64,000 bases of DNA, from assembly GCA_963691775.1 (NCBI GenBank), contig OY829369.1:4030001-4094000 (forward strand), read 5' to 3'. A program made the translations under genes and the position numbers. This document shows, in pieces, positions 32,180-40,060 of this stretch (position 1 is the stretch's first letter; every line of letters begins with the position of its first letter). The stretch is from JAZBPO01 sp963691775. GTDB lineage: Bacteria > Pseudomonadota > Gammaproteobacteria > Pseudomonadales > Azotimanducaceae. The notes under the pieces are model-generated. The model worked only from the letters and a program-made list of their open reading frames with translations, did no database searches and had not been told where the DNA came from.

Positions 32180-34683
32180 GGGGCGTCAGATCGCTCTTGC
32201 AGGCGGCGTTCAACGGCGTCGCCGATGTTCTGCGACAGCCTCAGGCTTTGCAACAGCAGGGGCAGGTTCTGGGTCACCGACAGATTGAAGTTGATCGGCC
32301 GGCCGTTCTCCACGTCTGGGCTTGCGCCTTCCAGTCGCATGCGCAGGCCCAGCGTGCCATCCGCCCCGTAGTCGACGTAGCTCCCGAGCCGCTCGTAGCG
32401 AAAGTCACCCAGTGCAGCGATCGCGAGATCCAGACCCGGTTGATTCAGGCTGGCCGTGAGGCCCGCATCGGCGGCATAGCGCAGGCGGCCACCGGGGGGG
32501 CGCGCGCCCACGTAGCCGTCCTCGATGGTCGGTACGCCATGGGTGAATCGAAGCGGCAAGGCGCCGTCGACCGTGCCTGAGCCGTCGAGCGCCTCATCCT
32601 GCATGAGCATGAGGATGGCACCCAGATCGAGCCCCTCGAGGGCGACGGGCAGATATCCGGTCGGGCTGTCCGACAGATCGATGCGGGCGTTCGGCATGCT
32701 GATCCGGCCCCCGAGCAGTTCTGCCCCGCAGCCGTCGAGGCTCGCGATCTCTGCCTGCAGGGCCAGGGCGCAGGTTGTGTTCGTCACGGACACGCCAGCC
32801 TCGATGCGTGCGAGGTCGACCTGCACGTCGAGCGTGTTGGCCTCATCGCCCCAATGGCCGGATCCAGCCAGCGTCAGGGCCGTGATCGGTAGCTCCACAA
32901 GCGCGCCGCGCGCCGCGCGCAGTTCGAGCCTCGTGAGCGCGGCGGTTCTGGTCCAGGTGTCGAAGCGGGGCCCGGACAGCGGCAGGGAAGCCGCTGCATC
33001 GAAGGTAATCGCCTCGAGCGAGCCGTCCTCTGTTTCCACCGCTGCGAGCGTCGCAAGCGTCGTCGACACCGCAAGGGCGCCAGCTTCAGGGGCGACCTGT
33101 AGCTCAAGATCCAGACCGTGTAGCTGGAGATGCTCCCCCTCGGCGCTCAGGTCGGACAGCGCTATCCGGGCGGCCTGTGTCGTGACTGGCCAGGACAGGT
33201 TTTCGAACTCGATGCGCCCGTTCGCGGCGATCAGCCAGTCCGCCAGGATGCCGTTCAGGAGCGGCGCTACGAAGCCTGAGGCGAGGTCCAGATGTCCGCG
33301 CGCGTGCGTTAGGGTTGGCCCGAAGGCATGCATGGCGATGCGTGCCTGCGCTTCGAGGCCGGGGGCCCTTGCCATGAGGTCGAGCGCATCCGGTTCCGCT
33401 GCCGACGGGGTCCAGTGCGCGTCCACCTCGAGGCCCCGCAGGGGCAGTCGAACATCCCCCAGCGTCACGTGTTCAGCGGTCGCGATGATCTGCAGGAGCG
33501 TTGATGCGGGGGCCGCGAGCGGGATTCGCGTTGCCTCACGCGTGCGAACCGTCAGGCCTTCGAGCTTCGGGCCGTCGGACAACCCGAGGGTGCCGCTGAG
33601 CTCGGCGCCGCTCGCAATGGCGAGGTGCGTGGAGGTCGGGGCGACTTCGGCTGTCGCAGACAGCTCGCCGAGGGCCTGCGAGTTCATCTGGAGGCGTATC
33701 GCGGCCAAGGGTGCTGCCGGGCGGCCATGCACGTTCTCGAGGCGGAAATCGATGCGTGTGTTCGCGAGCGGAAACGCGTCGAGGTCGCGTGCGAGGTTGA
33801 CGGTTGCGGCGAGCGTGCCTTGGCTTGCGAACTTCGATTCGTCGAGCGAGATCTCGAACCCCTGCGCGCTGGCCAGGCGCAGGTCGCCAGCATCGGTCTT
33901 CATGGCGAGCGCCGTGCCGGATTGGATCGTCAGCGAGGGCGCCTGAGCATGCAGGCGGAGACCGAACGCTACGTCACCTTCTAGCGCGATGCGTTCGGGC
34001 GTACGCCCATCGAAGCTCAGATGCCCCGCAAGCCTCAGCGCCTGCGCAGCCCGGGCAAGGGTCGCGGTTGCGACGGCGTGCGCATCTCCATAGGCGAGTT
34101 CAAGGGAAATCTCGTTCTGGCTCGAGACCGAGACATCAACGCTGATCGGTTCCGCCAGGCGCGGGTCGGTGAGTGCGCCCGTGAGTCGCGCCTCTGTTTG
34201 TGCCGCCTCCAGGTGCCCACGTAGCGATGCGGGTTGTGAGCGATCGGTCAGGGTGAGTTCATCGATCCGGAGATGCGTAAATGGCAGGCCCGAAAGCAGC
34301 GTTTCTGGCAGATAGGTCGGTAGATCGGCTGCAAATGGGTCTGTGTCGCTGGACCCTGATTCCGCAGCGTCAGAGGGGGAAGCGCCGATAGCGGTAGAGA
34401 CCGCGGCGATGTGCAGCGAGACGCCGGCTGCCGCGTCCCACCGCAGGCGGGCTTCGGTTGCGTGCACTTGGCCGAATGGCGTCGCCAGGATTGCTTCCGG
34501 GACGAAGATGCCGTCCGCATCGGGTCTTGCGATTCTGAGGCGCTCGATCCGAATGTCCGATCGACCCAGGAGGGGCTCTGCCACCATGGGGAGCCAACGA
34601 GGCGTGAAAAACCAGGCGAGGGCAAGAAGCGCCGTAGCGATAAGCCCCAGAGTGAACGAGCGCCATCGTCCCTTCGAAGCCAT
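32176..34683 (-). CDS. ydbH: YdbH, AsmA-like inter-membrane lipid-transport protein
   Basis: An 835-residue protein with one N-terminal membrane anchor (SFTLGLIATALLALAWFFTP) and a long periplasmic beta-rich region. The C-terminal part has MPNARIDLSDSPTGYLPVALEGLDLGAIL, VDGALPLRFTHG and a DFRYERLGSYVDYGADGTLGLRMRLEG segment typical of YdbH dicarboxylate-type/AsmA-like proteins. It is expected to span the periplasm and ferry phospholipids with YnbE and YdbL, redundantly with TamB and YhdP. The frame stays open to 35193, but that extension runs through tRNA-Leu, so the ATG at 34683 is used. It is preceded directly by the tRNA gene. Confidence 0.88.
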   Translation of the reverse strand: MASKGRWRSFTLGLIATALLALAWFFTPRWLPMVAEPLLGRSDIRIERLRIARPDADGIFVPEAILATPFGQVHATEARLRWDAAAGVSLHIAAVSTAIGASPSDAAESGSSDTDPFAADLPTYLPETLLSGLPFTHLRIDELTLTDRSQPASLRGHLEAAQTEARLTGALTDPRLAEPISVDVSVSSQNEISLELAYGDAHAVATATLARAAQALRLAGHLSFDGRTPERIALEGDVAFGLRLHAQAPSLTIQSGTALAMKTDAGDLRLASAQGFEISLDESKFASQGTLAATVNLARDLDAFPLANTRIDFRLENVHGRPAAPLAAIRLQMNSQALGELSATAEVAPTSTHLAIASGAELSGTLGLSDGPKLEGLTVRTREATRIPLAAPASTLLQIIATAEHVTLGDVRLPLRGLEVDAHWTPSAAEPDALDLMARAPGLEAQARIAMHAFGPTLTHARGHLDLASGFVAPLLNGILADWLIAANGRIEFENLSWPVTTQAARIALSDLSAEGEHLQLHGLDLELQVAPEAGALAVSTTLATLAAVETEDGSLEAITFDAAASLPLSGPRFDTWTRTAALTRLELRAARGALVELPITALTLAGSGHWGDEANTLDVQVDLARIEAGVSVTNTTCALALQAEIASLDGCGAELLGGRISMPNARIDLSDSPTGYLPVALEGLDLGAILMLMQDEALDGSGTVDGALPLRFTHGVPTIEDGYVGARPPGGRLRYAADAGLTASLNQPGLDLAIAALGDFRYERLGSYVDYGADGTLGLRMRLEGASPDVENGRPINFNLSVTQNLPLLLQSLRLSQNIGDAVERRLQERSDAP

Positions 34684-34701
34684 CGAGTGATTCCGCTTGC
34701 T

Positions 34702-34788
34702 TGGTGCCGGAGGTGGGAATCGAACCCACACCCCCTTGCGGGGACCGGATTTTGAATCCGGCGCGTCTACCAGTTCCACCACTCCGGC
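34702..34788 (-). tRNA. leuX: tRNA-Leu (anticodon CAA)
   Basis: An 87-nt class-II tRNA including the encoded CCA. Acceptor stem GCCGGAG/CTCCGGC, anticodon stem CCGGA/TCCGG enclosing the loop TTCAAAA with anticodon CAA, a variable arm (CCCCGCAAGGGGG) and the T arm GTGGG-TTCGATT-CCCAC are all readable. It decodes UUG. It lies 18 bp upstream of ydbH on the same strand. Confidence 0.97.
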
Positions 34789-34906
34789 GTGCGCGCGCAG
34801 TCTAACCATAGCCGCCGCTTCGCACGAGGGTTCTGCCTCAAGATGGGCGCGGAGCGCGATTTTCTGTCCGCGCTCGCCAGACTGCCGGTAAACGGCTGGC
34901 GAACGG

Positions 34907-34961
34907 TTCGCGAGCGTCTCGCAAGCTGTCATCGAGCACTTCGCGAGCCGTTTGCAAGCTG
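34907..34961. repeat. Imperfect direct repeat upstream of the large lipoprotein gene
   Basis: Two 22-nt copies (34907-34928 and 34940-34961) share 18 positions: TTCGCGAGC, four mixed differences, then GCAAGCTG. They lie 33 bp apart in the 238-bp gap between the tRNA and the lipoprotein gene. They could be an operator pair, or a small duplication. Confidence 0.35.
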
Positions 34962-35026
34962 GACGAACACCGCCGTCGCGGTGTCTCATGCGCGGGTTCC
35001 GGCCCCGGGCCCCTGGAGAAACTCTC

Positions 35027-37417
35027 ATGTTCCATGCGCTGCGCTTTCGCTCGCGTCCTTCATTCCCTTGCGTGCGCAGTGCGCTTTTTCCGATTGTCAC
35101 GATGCTGCTCGTTGCCTGCGGCGGGGGCGTGGGAGGCGGCAATGAGAATGATGGCCAGTTCGTCGGCCGCACCGGCATCGTGATCAGGGGCATCGTCGAC
35201 GACGGGACGGCGACGTCCCCCGTCGCGGGCGCAAGCTGCAGGATGATCGATCTCGACGGAAACGTGCTCGACTCTGCGACGGCCGAGGCCGACGGCAGCT
35301 ATCTGTTGCTCCTCGATCCGGGCCTTCAGGCGTTCGTCAGCTGTACGGCGCCAGGACAGGCTGACCTCGCGCTACGAACCTTCCTGAGCACCGCCGGGAT
35401 TCCGGCGGGCGGTGAACTGGACGATCAGGATGTTCTCCCCGCCACGACCATGATTGCGCGGATTGTTGCCGCGGAAGCCGCGGATGATCCGAGCCTGGAT
35501 GTTGGCGCGCGGACGGCTGAGTTGCGGGCGCTGATCGTGCCCCTCGGCTCGACCGAGGCGCCTGCCGACGCGAATCTGCAATTGCTCGCCGATGCGGCGA
35601 CGCTGGCCTACGACATCCTGCGCGATGCGAACGACGACCTTGATTTCGATGCCTTGCTCACAGACCTCTTTGAAGACGGCGTCCTGGACTTCTTCCCCGG
35701 TGCCACTGCCGGTGCGGCGGTAGAGGCGGCCGTGGCGGCGCGGGTGGCGGAGGGCGCGGTCACCACGGCCGACGCCGTCCTCGCGACGCACCCGGGCTTC
35801 GACTTCGATCTGCTCAACGTCGGCGGCGCTGTTTCGGCGCTCGACGAGGTGGCGCGCTTCGCGACGCTCCTCGACCAGACTCGCGCGGCCATCGGCGATC
35901 GCACAAGTCTGACCCTGGCCCCTGGCAACATGCTCGGTGCAGGGCTCACGCTGGTCGCGGGCCTCGAAACCCAGGATCCGTTCTTCGACGCTCTCGCGGT
36001 CGACGCGCTTGGCATCGACGTGCTCGGTGCGGGGGCAGAGGATCTCCAGCTCGGCCCGCCGATCTTCGGAATCTTTCTGGAGCGCATCGACGGCGCGGGC
36101 CGTATGGTGCTCACGGACATCGACATACGCCTGGAAATCAATTCCTTCGTGACCGGCGCCATCGAGGCGACGACCGCGGTGCTCGTCCTTGACCGTGATG
36201 CGCGGCGCATGGCCGTGGTGTCTGCGGCGCCGGAGAACCTTGCCGAGATCTCATCGCCGCGCCAATTGATCACGTTTACGGGCGATGCACGGATCGATCG
36301 TATTCAGACCGGCATCGACGTCACGCGCGCCTCCGGCGCGCGCATCGTGACGCTGCTGACTTCGGAACGCTCGCTGGCAGATGTCGAAGCGCTGGTCGGA
36401 GCCCTCGAGGGGGTGGACGTCGTGGTGACGCTTCCAGGCGTGCCCACCGTAGACACGAGCTTCGACGGTGAGGGCCCGTTGCCCGTCGCGCTCGCGACGG
36501 TGACCGGTGCGGACGGCACTGCGGTGCCAGTCGTGCCGGCGGTCGGGAACTATGCAGGGCTTGTGCAGGCCTCGCTCAGCGTCGACCCGCTCGGCCGCGT
36601 TGTCTCCGCTGCGACGACGGCCGAGGTGCGTCGGGTGGCAGGCCCGGACGAGGCGACGCCCACGGTTGCAGACCCGGAGGTGCTCGCGGAGGTCAATGAT
36701 CCGCTGGATGAGGCCGTCGCCGCCGTAGTGGCGACCAGTGCGGGCGAGACCGAACTGGTGCTGAACACCACCGCCGAAACGCTCTTCGTCGGCGACAGCA
36801 ACTGGGGCGCCGTTGCGGCTGATTCCGTGCTGTTCACAAGCCGATCCCAGTCCACGAGCTATGGCTCTGTCGTGCCGGTCGCTTCCTTTGTCGATTCGGG
36901 CACGATCGACAGTACGCCAGAGATTCCCGTGGGCGGCCTCACGCGCGGCGACATCTTCGCCCGCGTTGACAGCGGCCAGGTGATCGCCAACCTCCAGCAG
37001 ATCACGCCGACGCAATTGCAGCGCCTGCTCGAATTCTCCTTCGCCAATCGCGGCAGCGGCCTGTTCGCACAGGTTGGCGGCATGCTCATCGAGTTCGACG
37101 CCGACGGCACGGCGCAGGTGCTCGATGATGAAGGCGGCGTGGTTGTGCCGGGGCAGCGGGTCGTGAACGTTCGCATCGGTGACACTTTTCTCATTCAGGA
37201 TCGCGCACCGGTGGAGGGTGCCCCGTCCATCACCGTCGCCGTCAGCGAGCGCGTTCGCGACGGCTATCCGCTCGGCGATATCAACTTCATAAACGTGGGC
37301 GTGTCCGTCGCCCAGGCCGTGGACGCGTTCGTGAGGGTCACGCTCGGTGGCAACATCACCGACGAAGGCTTCCCCGCCGATGGCGGTGGTCGCATCGAGC
37401 CCTTCACCGGCACCTGA
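35027..37417 (+). CDS. Large lipoprotein with C-terminal 5'-nucleotidase-like domain
   Basis: A 796-residue exported protein with lipobox LLVAC and predicted acylated C31, then a glycine-rich stretch. Residues about 45-110 look like a carboxypeptidase-regulatory-type beta sandwich (GIVIRGIVDDGTATSPVAGASC). The middle is alanine-rich and helical. Residues about 430-560 recall the late part of a 5'-nucleotidase metallophosphatase domain (GVDVVVTLPGVPTVDTSF ... VGNYAGLVQASLSVD), and about 640-770 resemble 5_nucleotid_C (TRGDIFARVDSGQVIANLQQITPTQLQRLLE). The N-terminal metal-binding motifs of UshA-type enzymes are not seen, so activity is doubtful. ATG 35027 has GGAGAA upstream. Confidence 0.65.
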   Translation: MFHALRFRSRPSFPCVRSALFPIVTMLLVACGGGVGGGNENDGQFVGRTGIVIRGIVDDGTATSPVAGASCRMIDLDGNVLDSATAEADGSYLLLLDPGLQAFVSCTAPGQADLALRTFLSTAGIPAGGELDDQDVLPATTMIARIVAAEAADDPSLDVGARTAELRALIVPLGSTEAPADANLQLLADAATLAYDILRDANDDLDFDALLTDLFEDGVLDFFPGATAGAAVEAAVAARVAEGAVTTADAVLATHPGFDFDLLNVGGAVSALDEVARFATLLDQTRAAIGDRTSLTLAPGNMLGAGLTLVAGLETQDPFFDALAVDALGIDVLGAGAEDLQLGPPIFGIFLERIDGAGRMVLTDIDIRLEINSFVTGAIEATTAVLVLDRDARRMAVVSAAPENLAEISSPRQLITFTGDARIDRIQTGIDVTRASGARIVTLLTSERSLADVEALVGALEGVDVVVTLPGVPTVDTSFDGEGPLPVALATVTGADGTAVPVVPAVGNYAGLVQASLSVDPLGRVVSAATTAEVRRVAGPDEATPTVADPEVLAEVNDPLDEAVAAVVATSAGETELVLNTTAETLFVGDSNWGAVAADSVLFTSRSQSTSYGSVVPVASFVDSGTIDSTPEIPVGGLTRGDIFARVDSGQVIANLQQITPTQLQRLLEFSFANRGSGLFAQVGGMLIEFDADGTAQVLDDEGGVVVPGQRVVNVRIGDTFLIQDRAPVEGAPSITVAVSERVRDGYPLGDINFINVGVSVAQAVDAFVRVTLGGNITDEGFPADGGGRIEPFTGT

Positions 37418-37425
37418 TCGCGTGC

Positions 37426-37451
37426 GGGAGGACGGTCGCGGTCGTCCTCCC
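37426..37451 (+). terminator. Hairpin after the large lipoprotein gene
   Basis: GGGAGGACG (37426-37434) pairs perfectly with CGTCCTCCC (37443-37451) around an 8-nt loop, nine bases after the lipoprotein stop. No T-tract follows; TATACT at 37452 may instead be the -10 of the queA operon promoter. Confidence 0.5.
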
Positions 37452-37487
37452 TATACTCCGCCGCCCGGCCGGCCCCATGGATCGCGC

Positions 37488-38579
37488 ATGCGTCGCGAAG
37501 ACTTTGCCTTCGACCTTCCCGAAGAACTGATCGCGCAGACCCCAGCGCGCACGCGTACCGCGTCCCGGCTGCTGCTCGTCGACGGGACGGGCGCTTCGGC
37601 GCCGGTCGATCGCGTGTTCGCAGACCTGCCCGGGGCGCTGCGTGCGGGGGATCTCCTGGTCTTCAACGACACGCGTGTCTTTCCTGCGCGCCTGCACGGC
37701 GTCAAGGACAGCGGTGGCCGCGTTGAGGTGCTCGTGGAGCGGATCGAGGCCGGGGGGCGGGTTCTGGCCCAGATTCGTGCGAGCAAGAGCCCCAGGCCAG
37801 GGACGCGGCTGCAGCTCGGCACGGATCGCGATGCGGGCTTTGCTGTCGAGATGTTGGAACGCGAAGGGGACCTCTTCCGCCTTCAGTTCCCGACCGGACG
37901 TGCGAGTCTCGAATGGCTGGAGCGCTACGGGCACATCCCGCTGCCTCCTTACATCGCGCGCAGCGACACGGACGACGACGCGGCTCGCTACCAGACCGTG
38001 TACGCCCGCGAAGAGGGCTCCGTCGCGGCGCCCACAGCCGGTCTTCACTTCGACGAGGAACTGCTCGCGGTCCTGGCGCGCAAGGGCGTCGATCGGGCGT
38101 TCGTCACGCTGCACGTCGGTGCCGGCACATTCCAACCGATCCGCGTCGACGATCTGGATGCGCATCGCATGCACGCCGAGCGCTACACCCTGCCAGCGGC
38201 GACTGAGACGGCCATTGCTGCCTGTCGCGCGCGCGGTGGGCGCGTCATTGCCGTGGGCACTACCGTCGTGCGTACGCTCGAGGCTGCGGCTCGATTGGAA
38301 GGAACCGTCGCCGGCGCGCCGCGGGCCAGCAGCGGTGAGACGCAGATCTTCATCCGCCCCCCGTACCGCTTCCGGGTCGTCGACGGCCTGATCACCAATT
38401 TTCATCTGCCCGAGTCCACGTTGCTCATGCTGGTCAGCGCCTTCGCCGGGCGCGAGCGCGTGCTCTCGGCCTATGCGCACGCCGTCGCTGCGCGCTATCG
38501 CTTCTTTTCCTACGGCGATGCCATGCTTCTGTGGCCGTCCGCCGACGCCGTGGATGCCGCTGCGAGGGCCGTTGCATGA
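37488..38579 (+). CDS. queA: S-adenosylmethionine:tRNA ribosyltransferase-isomerase
   Basis: A 363-residue protein of family length. MRREDFAFDLPEELIAQTPA at the start, LLVFNDTRVFPARL, YARSDTDDDAARYQTVYA, SVAAPTAGLHFDEELL, LHVGAGTFQPI and ITNFHLPESTLLMLVSAF are QueA hallmarks. It transfers and isomerises the ribose of SAM onto preQ1 in tRNA to form epoxyqueuosine. The frame is open back to 37347, but the true start is 37488. First gene of queA-tgt-yajC-secD-secF; overlaps tgt by four bases. Confidence 0.96.
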   Translation: MRREDFAFDLPEELIAQTPARTRTASRLLLVDGTGASAPVDRVFADLPGALRAGDLLVFNDTRVFPARLHGVKDSGGRVEVLVERIEAGGRVLAQIRASKSPRPGTRLQLGTDRDAGFAVEMLEREGDLFRLQFPTGRASLEWLERYGHIPLPPYIARSDTDDDAARYQTVYAREEGSVAAPTAGLHFDEELLAVLARKGVDRAFVTLHVGAGTFQPIRVDDLDAHRMHAERYTLPAATETAIAACRARGGRVIAVGTTVVRTLEAAARLEGTVAGAPRASSGETQIFIRPPYRFRVVDGLITNFHLPESTLLMLVSAFAGRERVLSAYAHAVAARYRFFSYGDAMLLWPSADAVDAAARAVA

Positions 38580-39706
38580 AGTTCGAACTGCTTGCCACCG
38601 ACGGCGCTGCGCGGCGCGGTCGCCTGCACTTCGAGCGCGGGGTCGTGGAAACGCCGATCTTCATGCCGGTAGGTACCTACGGCACCGTGAAGGGCATGAC
38701 GCCCCGGGATCTGCACGAGATCGAGGCGCAGATCATTCTCGGCAACACCTTCCATCTCATGCTTCGCCCGGGCGCCGACGCGATGGCAGAGCTCGGCGGG
38801 CTGCACCGCTTCATGGGCTGGGACCGGCCGATCCTCACCGATTCCGGCGGCTTTCAGGTCTGGAGCCTCGGTGAGTTGCGCAAGGTCCGGGAGGAGGGCG
38901 TGGAGTTCGCGTCCCCCATCGACGGCTCGAAGGTCTTCCTGTCGCCCGAGCGCTCGATGGAGGTTCAGCGCAAGCTCGGGTCCGACATTGTCATGATCTT
39001 CGACGAGTGCACGCCCTATCCGGCAACTCGGGAGGAGGCTCGCAGCTCCATGGAGCTTTCGCGGCGCTGGGCCGCGCGGTCCCGAACCGCGCACGGCGAC
39101 TCCCCGTCTGCGCTCTTCGGCATTGTTCAGGGCGGGATGTATGACGATCTTCGACGCGAGTCCCTGGAGAGCCTCGTCGACATCGGCTTCGACGGCTACG
39201 CCATCGGTGGACTGTCGGTGGGGGAGCCGAAGGACGAGATGATGGCGGTGCTCGACGGCCTCGGGCCGCACATGCCCGTGAACGCGCCGCGCTATCTCAT
39301 GGGCGTGGGAACGCCCATGGATCTTGTCGAGGGCGTTGCGCGTGGCGTGGATATGTTCGACTGCGTCATGCCCACCCGGAACGCACGTAACGGGCACCTG
39401 TTCACGTCCCAGGGGGTCGTGCGCATTCGCAACGCGCGCCATCGATACGATGAGTCCCCCCTCGACCCGAATTGCGATTGCTACACCTGCCAGAATTTTT
39501 CCCGCGCCTATCTGCACCACCTCGACAAGTGCAACGAGATGCTCGGCGGACACCTCAACACCATCCACAATCTCTGCTACTACCTCTCGCTGATGGCTCG
39601 ATTGCGCGCATCCATAGCGTCCGGTACCTTTGCGGCCCTTCGCGCGGCGCTGTACGAGGGTTGGTCGATCGAACCACCCGGGCCCGCGCATGACTCCCGG
39701 GAGTGA
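38576..39706 (+). CDS. tgt: Queuine tRNA-ribosyltransferase
   Basis: A 376-residue TIM-barrel enzyme that exchanges guanine-34 for preQ1 in GUN-anticodon tRNAs. PIFMPVGTYGTVKGM, LTDSGGFQVWSL, GIVQGGMYDDLR, GIDGYAIGGLSVGEP-like FDGYAIGGLSVGEPK, and the zinc-binding CDCYTCQNFSRAYLHHL are present. It starts at an ATGA overlap with queA; an upstream in-frame start at 38531 lies inside queA. Three bases separate it from yajC. Confidence 0.97.
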   Translation: MKFELLATDGAARRGRLHFERGVVETPIFMPVGTYGTVKGMTPRDLHEIEAQIILGNTFHLMLRPGADAMAELGGLHRFMGWDRPILTDSGGFQVWSLGELRKVREEGVEFASPIDGSKVFLSPERSMEVQRKLGSDIVMIFDECTPYPATREEARSSMELSRRWAARSRTAHGDSPSALFGIVQGGMYDDLRRESLESLVDIGFDGYAIGGLSVGEPKDEMMAVLDGLGPHMPVNAPRYLMGVGTPMDLVEGVARGVDMFDCVMPTRNARNGHLFTSQGVVRIRNARHRYDESPLDPNCDCYTCQNFSRAYLHHLDKCNEMLGGHLNTIHNLCYYLSLMARLRASIASGTFAALRAALYEGWSIEPPGPAHDSRE

Positions 39707-39709
39707 TTC

Positions 39710-40060
39710 ATGAGTTTTCTCGTTGCCGAGGCCTTTGCTGCGGAGGCGGCCGCCCCGCAAGCGCAGGGTGGCGGCTGGCTCGAGCTTGTTCCGCTCGTCC
39801 TCATCTTCGTTGTCTTCTACTTTTTCCTTATCCGGCCGCAGCAGAAGCGGCAAAAGGAGCATCGAGATCTCGTCGGGGGTCTTGCCAAAGGTGATGAGGT
39901 GGTCACGAGCGGCGGGCTCACGGGCACGGTGACGAAGGTCGAGGACGAGTTCGTCGTCTGTCGCGTGGCCGAGAAGATCGAACTCCGTTTCCAGAAGCAC
40001 GCGGTCGCGGCGACCCTGCCCAAGGGCACGCTCAAGAAGCTCGACAGCGGCGCCGCCTGA
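39710..40060 (+). CDS. yajC: Preprotein translocase subunit YajC
   Basis: A 116-residue single-pass inner-membrane protein. The membrane segment is about 25-43 (LVPLVLIFVVFYFFLI), followed by the diagnostic RPQQKRQKEHRDLVGGLAKGDEVVTSGGLTGTV. It associates with SecDF and the holo-translocon. Its stop overlaps the secD start by one base. Confidence 0.95.
   Translation: MSFLVAEAFAAEAAAPQAQGGGWLELVPLVLIFVVFYFFLIRPQQKRQKEHRDLVGGLAKGDEVVTSGGLTGTVTKVEDEFVVCRVAEKIELRFQKHAVAATLPKGTLKKLDSGAA

Noticed and set aside
34684..35193. Upstream extension of ydbH to a 1005-residue protein
   Set aside because: The extension reads straight through the tRNA-Leu gene; the ATG at 34683 followed by a membrane anchor is the real start.
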